A stretch of DNA of 64,000 nucleotides from Pseudomonadota bacterium (lineage in GTDB: Bacteria; Pseudomonadota; Gammaproteobacteria; Burkholderiales; Burkholderiaceae_C), in the NCBI GenBank assembly GCA_021815805.1, contig JAKAZQ010000008.1, forward strand, positions 1-64,000, in the 5' to 3' direction. Shown one piece after another: positions 57,438-64,000 of this stretch. The notes under the pieces were generated by a model. It saw only the letters and a program-made list of their open reading frames with translations, was not told where the DNA came from and searched no databases. Numbering within the stretch: position 1 is the first letter of the stretch; the number at the start of each line of letters is the position of its first letter. The position numbers and the translations under genes were made by a program.

Positions 57438-60179
57438 ATGCCGCGCCAGCCCCGTGTTTCGCGCATGAATCTCGACGCGTTTTCCCGTTTTTATCGCCGT
57501 CACGCCGGTCGCTTCGACGACATTCTCAGCCTCTGGCCGCAGGGCATCCCGGGGCGTTCCGACATCGACGCCGCGGTACGCCACGCCTGCCACGAGCGCC
57601 CGCTTGCCGGCGCGTTGCGCAGGGTGCGCAATGCGCTGATGCTGCGCCTGATGGAGTGCGACCTGCTGCACGATGCGCCGCTGGTCGACGTGTGCCACGG
57701 CATCGGCTGCATGGCCGAGAGCGCCATCGCCGCGGCGCTGCAGGACGCCGAGTCGGAACTGCGCGCGCGCCACGGCCTGCCGCGCGACGAGCAGGGGCGC
57801 CAGGCCAGCCTGCTGGTCGTCGGCATGGGCAAGCTGGGCGGCGACGAGCTGAACGTCTCGTCCGACATCGACCTGGTGTTCGTGTTCGACCACGACGGTC
57901 GCACCGACGGCGAGCAGTCGCTGTCGAATTTTGATTATTTCTCGCAGGTCGTGCGGCGCGTCGTGCCCACGCTTTCCGACCTCACCGCCGACGGCTTCGT
58001 GTTCCGCGTGGATACCCGGCTGCGCCCGAACGGCGACAGCGGCCCGCCGGTGGTCAGCCTGGCCATGCTCGAGGAGTATTTCCAGGTGCAGGGGCGCGAA
58101 TGGGAGCGTTTCGCCTGGCTGAAGAGCCGCGTCGTGTCGCCGCAGGATGCGCAAGGCGCCCAGCAGGCGGCGCTGGACGCCGTGGTCGAGCCCTTCGTCT
58201 GGCGCCGCTACCTGGATTTCGCCATGCTGGAGGCGCTGCGCGGCGTGCACCGCCAGATCCGCCAGGAGGCCACGCGCCGCGCCAGCGCGCGCCCGGAGCG
58301 GGCGAACGACCTGAAGCTGGGCCGCGGCGGCATCCGCGAGATCGAGTTCATCGTGCAATTGCTGCAGGTCGTGCGCGGCGGGCGCATGCCGCAGATCCGC
58401 GACCGCAATACCCTGCGCTCGCTGCAGCGCCTGGCCGACGCCGGCCTGCTGGAGGCCGCGCAGGCGAACGAGCTGGCGCGCAGCTACGAGTTCCTGCGTC
58501 GCCTGGAGCATCGCATCCAGTACCTGGACGATGCGCAGACCCATTGCCTGCCGCCCGAAGACGGCGATCTGGAGCGCGTGGCGTCGAGCTGCCGCGACGT
58601 GGCATCGGCGCCGCGCCCGGTATGCACGCTGCTGCGCGAGCTCGACGTCGTGCGCGAATTCGTCGCCGAGGAGTTCGACGCGCTGCTGCACGCATCGCAG
58701 CCGCGCTGCGTGGGCTGCCGCAAGCCGGCCGACAGCATCGACGCGCTGCTGCAGCGCCTCGGCGCGTCCGGGGTCGAAGGCGACCAGGCGGCGGCGCGCC
58801 TGCAGGCGCTCGACCAGTCGGCGCGTTACGCCGCGCTGAGCGAGCGCGGGCGGGCCCGGCTGCTGCGCGTGGTCGAGCAGGCGATCGGCATCGTCGCCGG
58901 GCAGCCGGCGGCCGATCTCGTGCTGGCGCGCCTGATCGACGTGCTCGAGACCATCGGCAGGCGCGAGACCTACCTGGCCTTTTTCGCCGAACAGGCTCCG
59001 GCGCTGCGCCGCCTGGTGATGCTGCTCGGCGCGTCGAACTGGGCGGCCGGCTACGTCAAGCGCAACCCGATGGTGGTCGACGAGCTGATCCTGCCGCAAT
59101 TGCAGCCGTTCGCCACCGACGCCTGCCTCGCCGACTGCGAAATGCAGCGCCAGCGCGCGCTGCAACGCTCGACCTGGGACGCGGGCGAGGGCCTGGACGT
59201 GCTGCGCCGGGCATTTCACGCCGAGCTGTTCCGCATCCTGGTGCGCGACCTGGGCGGTCAGCTGCGCGTCGAGCAGGTCGCCGACGAGCTTTCGGCGCTG
59301 GCCGACGCGATCATCGGCAAGGCGCTCGCCTGGGCCTGGGACGACCTGCCCAGGCGCCATCGCGAGCAGCCCTGCTTCGCCGTCATCGCCTACGGCAAGC
59401 TCGGCGGCAAGGAGCTGGGCTACGGCGCCGACCTGGATGTCGTGTTCCTGTACGACGACGACGCGCCGGAGGCGGCCGAGCGCTACGGCGCGCTGGCGCG
59501 CAAGCTGGTGTGGTGGCTCACCGCGGTGACGCCGGCCGGCGGGTTGTTCGAGATCGACACCCGCCTGCGCCCGAACGGCAATGCCGGGCTGCTCGTGACC
59601 TCGCTCGCGGCGTTCGCCGAATATCAGCTCGGCCGCGGCAGCAACGCCGCCTGGACCTGGGAGCACCAGGCCCTGACGCGTGCCCGGTTCTGCGCCGGAG
59701 ACGCCCGCCTCGGCGCGCGTTTCGAGGCCATCCGCGCACAGGTGCTGGGCATGCCGCGCGACGCCGCGGCGTTGCGCGCGGAAGTCGAGGCCATGCGTCG
59801 GCGCGTCGCCGAGGGCCACCCGAACCGCGGCGAGCTTTTCGACCTGAAGCACGATACCGGCGGCATGGTGGACGTCGAGTTCGCGGTGCAGGCGCTGGTG
59901 CTGGAACACGCCGCCGCCTACCCGCAACTGCTGGCCAACGTCGGCAACATCGCGCTGCTGCGCGTGGCCGAGCAGCTCGGCCTGCTGCCGCCGCGCGTCG
60001 GACGCGCGGCGGCCGTCGCCTATCGCCGGCTGCGCCGCCTGCAGCATGCGCAACGCCTGCGCGGCGCCGAAACGGCGGCGCGCGTGGCGCCGCAGCGCGT
60101 GACGCGCGAGCGCGCGGCGGTGGCGGCGCTGGTGCGCGCGGTTTTCGTCGACCCGGGACTGGCGCGGCGCGCGGGCTGA
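57438..60179 (+). CDS. glnE: Glutamine synthetase adenylyltransferase/adenylyl-removing enzyme GlnE
   Basis: 913 residues. Two nucleotidyltransferase halves: the adenylyl-removing half with GMGKLGGDELNVSSDIDLVFVFD and the adenylylating half with AYGKLGGKELGYGADLDVVFLYDDD, with helical linker and P-II-responsive regions between. Controls GlnA activity, and so belongs to the same circuit as GlnK. A start at 57465 (MNLDAFSRFYRRH) is equally possible. A -10-like CAATAT lies at 57411-57416. Confidence 0.95.
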   Translation: MPRQPRVSRMNLDAFSRFYRRHAGRFDDILSLWPQGIPGRSDIDAAVRHACHERPLAGALRRVRNALMLRLMECDLLHDAPLVDVCHGIGCMAESAIAAALQDAESELRARHGLPRDEQGRQASLLVVGMGKLGGDELNVSSDIDLVFVFDHDGRTDGEQSLSNFDYFSQVVRRVVPTLSDLTADGFVFRVDTRLRPNGDSGPPVVSLAMLEEYFQVQGREWERFAWLKSRVVSPQDAQGAQQAALDAVVEPFVWRRYLDFAMLEALRGVHRQIRQEATRRASARPERANDLKLGRGGIREIEFIVQLLQVVRGGRMPQIRDRNTLRSLQRLADAGLLEAAQANELARSYEFLRRLEHRIQYLDDAQTHCLPPEDGDLERVASSCRDVASAPRPVCTLLRELDVVREFVAEEFDALLHASQPRCVGCRKPADSIDALLQRLGASGVEGDQAAARLQALDQSARYAALSERGRARLLRVVEQAIGIVAGQPAADLVLARLIDVLETIGRRETYLAFFAEQAPALRRLVMLLGASNWAAGYVKRNPMVVDELILPQLQPFATDACLADCEMQRQRALQRSTWDAGEGLDVLRRAFHAELFRILVRDLGGQLRVEQVADELSALADAIIGKALAWAWDDLPRRHREQPCFAVIAYGKLGGKELGYGADLDVVFLYDDDAPEAAERYGALARKLVWWLTAVTPAGGLFEIDTRLRPNGNAGLLVTSLAAFAEYQLGRGSNAAWTWEHQALTRARFCAGDARLGARFEAIRAQVLGMPRDAAALRAEVEAMRRRVAEGHPNRGELFDLKHDTGGMVDVEFAVQALVLEHAAAYPQLLANVGNIALLRVAEQLGLLPPRVGRAAAVAYRRLRRLQHAQRLRGAETAARVAPQRVTRERAAVAALVRAVFVDPGLARRAG

Positions 60180-60242
60180 GTACCATCGAGCCTGGCACGC
60201 GGCGCCCGAGGCGTCGCGCCCGAAGTCCCCTGACCGAATCCG

Positions 60243-61178
60243 ATGAGCTCCCTGGACGACCTGCGGCGCCACACCCGCGTGGTGGCCGATACCGCCGAGT
60301 ACCTGCGCCTGCCCGAACTGGGTGCCCAGGAGGCGACGACCAACCCCAGCCTGGTGCTGCGCGCGGTGCGCCAGCCCGAATACGCGGCACTGCTGCGCGA
60401 GGCACCGTCGCGCGACCTCGACGAGGCGATGGATCGCCTGCTCGTGCGCTTCGGCTGCGAGATCCTGCAACGCGTGCCCGGGCGCGTGTCGACCGAGATC
60501 GACGCGCGCCTGTCGCACGACGCCGCGGCCAGCGCGGCGCGGGCACGCCGCGTCATCGCCATGTACGAGGCCGCCGGCGTGCCGCGCACGCGCGTGCTGA
60601 TCAAGCTGGCCTCGACCTGGGACGGCATCGAGGCGGCGCGCCGGCTGCGCGACGACGGCATCGCCTGCAACATGACCCTGATGTTCAGCTTCATGCAGGC
60701 GCGCGCCTGCGCCGCCGCGGGCGTGCAGCTGGTGTCGCCGTTTGTCGGGCGCATCACCGACTGGGCGCGCCAGCAGGCGGGCAGCGCCTGGGATCCGCGC
60801 GCCCATGTCGGCGATGCCGACCCCGGCGTGCACGCGCTGCTGCGCATCTGGCGCTTCTACAAGGCGCGCGGCGTGGCCACCGAGGTCATGGGGGCGAGCT
60901 TTCGCGAGACCTCGCAGATCGCCGCACTGTGCGGTTGCGACCTGCTCACCATCTCGCCCGCGCTGCTCGGCGAACTCGCCGCGTCGCCGCAGCCGCTGCC
61001 GCGCCGCCTCGACCCGGCGCAGGCCGGGGCCGCCGAGGACCACGCCGAGCTGGCGGTGGGGCGCGCCGAATTCGCCAGCGCGCTGGCCGCCGACGCGATG
61101 AGCCGCAGCAAGCTCGACGAGGGCATCGCCGCCTTCGTCGCCGACACCGAGGCCCTGCTCGAGCTGCTGCGCGCCTGA
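60243..61178 (+). CDS. tal: Transaldolase
   Basis: 311 residues, TalB type. Schiff-base lysine K121 in RVLIKLASTWDGI, D16 in the N-terminal VVADTAEY (usually DTGD/DSGD, so slightly unusual), ATTNPSLV, and the late ASFRETSQIAALCGCDLLTISPALL. Interconverts sedoheptulose-7-P and glyceraldehyde-3-P with fructose-6-P and erythrose-4-P. In an autotroph this links the CBB pool and the pentose-phosphate pathway. 63 bases after glnE, likely same strand unit with rsmE. Confidence 0.93.
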   Translation: MSSLDDLRRHTRVVADTAEYLRLPELGAQEATTNPSLVLRAVRQPEYAALLREAPSRDLDEAMDRLLVRFGCEILQRVPGRVSTEIDARLSHDAAASAARARRVIAMYEAAGVPRTRVLIKLASTWDGIEAARRLRDDGIACNMTLMFSFMQARACAAAGVQLVSPFVGRITDWARQQAGSAWDPRAHVGDADPGVHALLRIWRFYKARGVATEVMGASFRETSQIAALCGCDLLTISPALLGELAASPQPLPRRLDPAQAGAAEDHAELAVGRAEFASALAADAMSRSKLDEGIAAFVADTEALLELLRA

Positions 61179-61205
61179 GGCGCCGGCCGCTGCGCGCGCC
61201 GCGCC

Positions 61206-61934
61206 ATGCACCGTCTGTACCTTCCCGGCCCGCTCGCCGGCGACGCGGTGGCGCTGACCCCGCAGGCGCTGCGCCACGTGCGCGCGCTGCGCCTGCGCGC
61301 CGGCGAGGCGCTGCGCGTGTTCGACGGCACTGGCGGCGAATGGGAGGCGCGCCTGGGCGACGGCGCGGCGCATGTCGAACTGCTGGGCTTTCATGCCGTG
61401 GAGCGTGAGCTCGGGCGCGTCGTCGAGCTTGCCGTCGGCATGCCGGCCAACGAGCGCATGGACTGGCTGGTCGAGAAGGCCAGCGAGCTCGGGGCGGCCG
61501 TGATCACGCCGCTGATGAGCGCGCGTGCCGTGCTGCGCCTGCAGGGCGAGCGCGCCGAGCGGCGCGGCGCGCATTGGCGCGGCGTCGCCATCGCGGCGTG
61601 CGAGCAATGCGGTCGCAACCGCCTGCCGCAACTGCGCGAGGTCCAGGCGCTGGCGCCATGGCTGCGCGGCCTGCCGGCGCGCGCCGCGGCGGCGCGCTGC
61701 CTGCTCGCGGCTCCCGCGCAGGGCACGGCGCAGCCGCTGGCGCAGTGGGCGGCGAGCCTGGCGCCCGGTCAGCCGATCCTGGCGCTGAGCGGCCCGGAGG
61801 GCGGTCTCGACGCGGACGAGATCGCCGGCGCGCTGGACGCCGGGTTCGTCGCCGTCAGCCTGGGCCCCCGGGTGCTGCGCGCCGAGACGGCGCCGCTGGC
61901 GCTGCTGGCCGGGCTGTCCGCGCTGTCCGCCTGA
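61206..61934 (+). CDS. rsmE: 16S rRNA (uracil1498-N3)-methyltransferase RsmE
   Basis: 242 residues: N-terminal PUA-like RNA-binding region (HRLYLPGPLAGDAVALTPQALRHV), then the SPOUT trefoil-knot with EKASELGAAVITPLMSARAV, ALSGPEGGLDADE and SLGPRVLRAETAPLALLAGL. Transcribed with tal. Its last 80 bases overlap the end of cbbR on the other strand. Confidence 0.94.
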   Translation: MHRLYLPGPLAGDAVALTPQALRHVRALRLRAGEALRVFDGTGGEWEARLGDGAAHVELLGFHAVERELGRVVELAVGMPANERMDWLVEKASELGAAVITPLMSARAVLRLQGERAERRGAHWRGVAIAACEQCGRNRLPQLREVQALAPWLRGLPARAAAARCLLAAPAQGTAQPLAQWAASLAPGQPILALSGPEGGLDADEIAGALDAGFVAVSLGPRVLRAETAPLALLAGLSALSA

Positions 61935-62913
61935 CGCGCTCGGCGGCGGCGATCTGCGCCGGGGTCGGGCTCAGCGCCTCGGCCGGCAAGGGCTGCAGGC
62001 TGCCGAACTCGCGTGCCAGGTAGGACTCGCCGTTTTCCAGCACGAAGTAGCGGAAGGCCTCGGCCGACGGCGACAGCATCTTGCTCGCGGTGTGCACCAC
62101 CTGCCAGCTGCGCACCAGCGGCAGGCCCTCGATGTCGGGGATGCCGATCAGGCCGTTGCGCAACTCCAGCCCGATGCCGTGCAGCGACAGGAAGCTGATC
62201 CCCAGCCCCGCCATCACCATCTGCTTGATGGTCTCGTTGCTGGACAGTTCCATGTCGATGCGCGGCTCGACGCGCCACTCGCGCAGGTATTCCTCCATCG
62301 CGCTGCGCGTTCCCGAGCCGGCCTCGCGGATGACCAGCCCGAACGCCGCCAGCGCCGCCGCCGGCTTGCGCTCGCCATGCATCAGCGGGTGCTCGGGCGC
62401 GCACACCACGCCCAGCGGATGCGCCGCGAACGGCTCGCCGCGCGTGGCCAGTTCGCGCGGCGGACGGCCCATGATGGCCAGGTCCAGGTCGTTGCCCTGC
62501 AACTGCTCGCTCAGCTGTTCACGGTTGGCGACGACCAGGCGCACGTCGATGTGCGGGTGTTCGTCGCGGAACATGGCCAGCAGGCGCGGCAGGAAATACT
62601 TCGCCGAACTGACCATGCCGATGGTCAGGTGCCCGGACTGCAGGCCGCGAAAGCGCGCCAGCGTGTCTTCGGCGTCCTTCAGCGTGGCCAGCACGCGGCG
62701 CGCATGCACCAGCAGGTACTCGGCCGTCAGCGTCAGCGTCACCGACTTGCCGTTGCGCTCGAACAGCGGCAGTCCGACGTGCTGTTCGAGCTCGCGGATC
62801 TGCATGGATACCGCCGGCGGGGTCAGGTGCAGTTCGCGCGCCGCCTTGCCGAAGTTCTGGTGACGGGCGGCGGCCACGAACACCCGAAGTTGGCGCAGAG
62901 TGACGTTTTTCAT
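61855..62913 (-). CDS. cbbR: CbbR, LysR-type regulator of the Calvin-Benson-Bassham cycle
   Basis: 352 residues. N-terminal LysR HTH (~20-39, FGKAARELHLTPPAVSMQIR), then the effector domain with the CbbR-typical LTIGMVSSAKYFLPRLLAMF, LAIMGRPPRELA and GISFLSLHGIGLEL. It is ~35 residues longer than usual because no stop occurs before it runs into rsmE; the C-terminal Arg/Ala/Pro tail is encoded inside that overlap. Divergent from fbp, the standard arrangement for cbbR. The ATG at 62913 was chosen over a TTG at 62937. Confidence 0.9.
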   Translation of the reverse strand: MKNVTLRQLRVFVAAARHQNFGKAARELHLTPPAVSMQIRELEQHVGLPLFERNGKSVTLTLTAEYLLVHARRVLATLKDAEDTLARFRGLQSGHLTIGMVSSAKYFLPRLLAMFRDEHPHIDVRLVVANREQLSEQLQGNDLDLAIMGRPPRELATRGEPFAAHPLGVVCAPEHPLMHGERKPAAALAAFGLVIREAGSGTRSAMEEYLREWRVEPRIDMELSSNETIKQMVMAGLGISFLSLHGIGLELRNGLIGIPDIEGLPLVRSWQVVHTASKMLSPSAEAFRYFVLENGESYLAREFGSLQPLPAEALSPTPAQIAAAERVRRTARTARPAAPAAPSRRAAPGGPG

Positions 62914-62940
62914 CAGGAAGTCTGAACTCAAGAACAAGAA

Positions 62941-62986
62941 ATTGTGAATTTACCTTAATTGCGTCGACTCTTATATTTGTCCGCAA
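62941..62986. promoter_or_regulatory. AT-rich divergent cbbR/fbp promoter with candidate CbbR site
   Basis: An AT-rich island in otherwise very GC-rich DNA. TGA-N7-TTA (62945-62957) fits the TNA-N7-TNA half-site described for CbbR. A -10-like TTATAT at 62971-62976 points toward fbp, with an imperfect -35 TTACCT 15 bases upstream. Operator and promoter assignment is inferred. Confidence 0.45.
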
Positions 62987-63329
62987 GCCCGGTGCGATGC
63001 CGGCCCCGCCAGGCGGCGGCGCCGTGCCGTGCAGTGTCGTGAACGGGCCCGACGGCTGTGCCGGGGCGCGGCTGTGCCGTGCCGTGCCCCGGGGCATGCC
63101 GAGGGGCTTTTTCCGCAGTCGCAGTGCCTTCACGTTCATGCGAGTCTCCGTGTTTCTGACTGCGGGCTTTTTCAAGCGTCCTGTCGCGGCCCAGGGCGTT
63201 TGAAAAAGACAGGCGTCAGCGGGTCGCCGGGGCATCCCGGTCGCCGCCGCAAGGGGCCGTCCGCGGCCGCGCAGCCGCGCATCGCCTCGCCACGCCGCAC
63301 CGGAATCGACAGACTTGGGGAGACGCATC
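62987..63329 (+). other. Long leader region of fbp with strong inverted repeats
   Basis: About 340 bases without a supported gene. CCGCAGTC (63113-63120) pairs with GACTGCGG (63158-63165), and the second arm is followed one base later by CTTTTT. Directly after, CTTTTTCAAGCGTCC (63167-63181) pairs with GGGCGTTTGAAAAAG (63194-63208), 15 bp with two G-U pairs and a 12-base loop. The first is terminator-like, the second hides its T-run. Role unknown. Confidence 0.4.
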
Positions 63330-64000
63330 ATGCTGCAGGGCCGTACCACCCTTTCCAAATTCCTCATCGAGCAATTGCGCGGAGCGGACGACCAGTCCGA
63401 CCTGGCCGCGCTGCTGGTCGACGTCGCCGCGGCCATCAAGGCGATCGCGGCGATGACCGCGAAGGGCGCGCTGGGCGGCTTCCTGGGCTCGCTGGGCAGC
63501 CAGAACGTGCAGGGCGAAACGCAGAAAAAGCTCGACGTGCTGTCCAACGACGTGATGATCCAGGCCTGCGAATGGGGCGGCCTGGTCGCCGGCATGGCGT
63601 CCGAGGAGCTGGAGGCGCCCTACGCGCTGCCCGAGCGCTTCGAGCGCGGGCCGTTCCTGCTCGTGTTCGACCCGCTCGACGGTTCGTCCAACATCGACGT
63701 CAACGTGTCCGTCGGCACGATCTTCTCGGTGCTGCGCATGGCGCGCATCGGCGAGCCCGGCACCGCCGACTACCTGCGCCCGGGGGTCGAGCAGGTGGCC
63801 GCCGGCTACGCCATCTACGGCCCGGCGACCATGCTCGTGCTGTCGGTCGGCAAGGGCACCCACGGCTTCACGCTGGATCGCGAGATCGGCAACTTCATCC
63901 TCACCCATCCCGACCTGCGCATCCCGGAGGAGACCAGCGAGTTCGCCATCAACGCCAGCAACGAGCGCTTCTGGGAGCCGCCGGTGCAGCGCTACGTGGC
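63330..64000 (+). CDS. fbp: Class I fructose-1,6-bisphosphatase (partial, runs off the window)
   Basis: The first 223 residues are present. [17 protein letters not shown] at the N-terminus, then ASEELEAPY (metal-binding Glu region) and [11 protein letters not shown] starting at residue 113 with the class I metal-binding aspartates D114 and D117, followed by VGTIFSVLR. It dephosphorylates fructose-1,6-bisphosphate, a required step of both gluconeogenesis and the CBB cycle; beside cbbR it is likely the cbbF function. The frame is open to the last base. The start at 63330 follows GGGGAGACGC, a good ribosome-binding site. Confidence 0.94.
   Translation, partial: MLQGRTTLSKFLIEQLRGADDQSDLAALLVDVAAAIKAIAAMTAKGALGGFLGSLGSQNVQGETQKKLDVLSNDVMIQACEWGGLVAGMASEELEAPYALPERFERGPFLLVFDPLDGSSNIDVNVSVGTIFSVLRMARIGEPGTADYLRPGVEQVAAGYAIYGPATMLVLSVGKGTHGFTLDREIGNFILTHPDLRIPEETSEFAINASNERFWEPPVQRYV

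Noticed and set aside
57425-57934. ATG at 57425 as the start of glnE
   Set aside because: It is in a different frame from glnE and leads to an Arg/Ala-rich shadow product.
57423-61631. 1402-codon minus-strand open frame opposite glnE, tal and rsmE
   Set aside because: It crosses three well-identified genes on the other strand and contains no recognisable domain.
62519-63139. Minus-strand small ORF beginning MNVKALRLRKK upstream of cbbR, with a GGAGA ribosome-binding-like site
   Set aside because: The frame has no stop before entering cbbR in another frame, and the translation soon becomes Pro/Arg low complexity. The GAAAAAG part belongs to the inverted repeat of the fbp leader.

Overview
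The window is a very GC-rich chromosomal segment with almost no non-coding space and no visible insertion sequences, phage genes, rRNA or tRNA. Gene content and order (mnmG-rsmG-parA-parB, kup, hemN, a two-gene MetH, gshA/gshB of the beta-proteobacterial kind, glnK-amtB behind a porin, ubiK, yifB/comM, glnE, rsmE, and cbbR divergent from fbp) point to a Burkholderiales-type betaproteobacterium. It probably fixes CO2 through the Calvin-Benson-Bassham cycle, as Thiomonas-like or other facultative autotrophs do. The species cannot be named from sequence alone.

Layout. 1-8 kb: a FIST-domain protein faces the near-origin block parB-parA-rsmG-mnmG (minus strand, with 4-nt stop/start overlaps). Two parS sites follow, flanking a small FNR-type-promoter membrane gene, then a TauE/SafE transporter with a terminator-containing leader. 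7.5-13 kb: marC with a Lon-like AAA ATPase, the K+ transporter kup, divergent hemN. 12.7-22.4 kb: a HIT protein coupled to a 1330-residue flavin/Fe-S oxidoreductase, then methionine synthase in two genes, with an ArsR-type regulator overlapping the first and a cyclic-nucleotide-binding protein inserted antisense between them. 22.5-32 kb: a complete RND efflux operon with a divergent AraC regulator, metY, and an MFS transporter. 32-40 kb: comM/yifB, ubiK, then a sigma-54/NtrC-type nitrogen operon (porin, glnK, amtB), a terminator, and gshA-gshB. 40-46 kb: a PhnD-like binding protein, rRNA methyltransferase, MTA/SAH nucleosidase, GDPD, small membrane protein, PEBP-like protein, cation efflux. 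46-52 kb: an ABC transporter without its own binding protein, translationally coupled to a glycolipid-type glycosyltransferase, facing a di-iron desaturase-like protein; then an OmpA-type lipoprotein. 52-64 kb: nitrilase-family hydrolase, the giant YhdP, glnE, transaldolase, rsmE, cbbR and the start of fbp, which runs off the end.

Themes that connect genes: methyl/sulfur metabolism (two-gene MetH, ArsR regulator, MetY, SAH nucleosidase, glutathione synthesis), nitrogen control (NtrC/sigma-54 sites, GlnK, AmtB, GlnE), and carbon fixation (CbbR, Fbp, transaldolase). The most informative non-coding finds are the paired parS palindromes, the NtrC/sigma-54 promoter at 34.3-34.4 kb, the leader with an intrinsic terminator before the TauE/SafE gene, and the structured leader of fbp. 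No obviously new defence or mobile system was seen.
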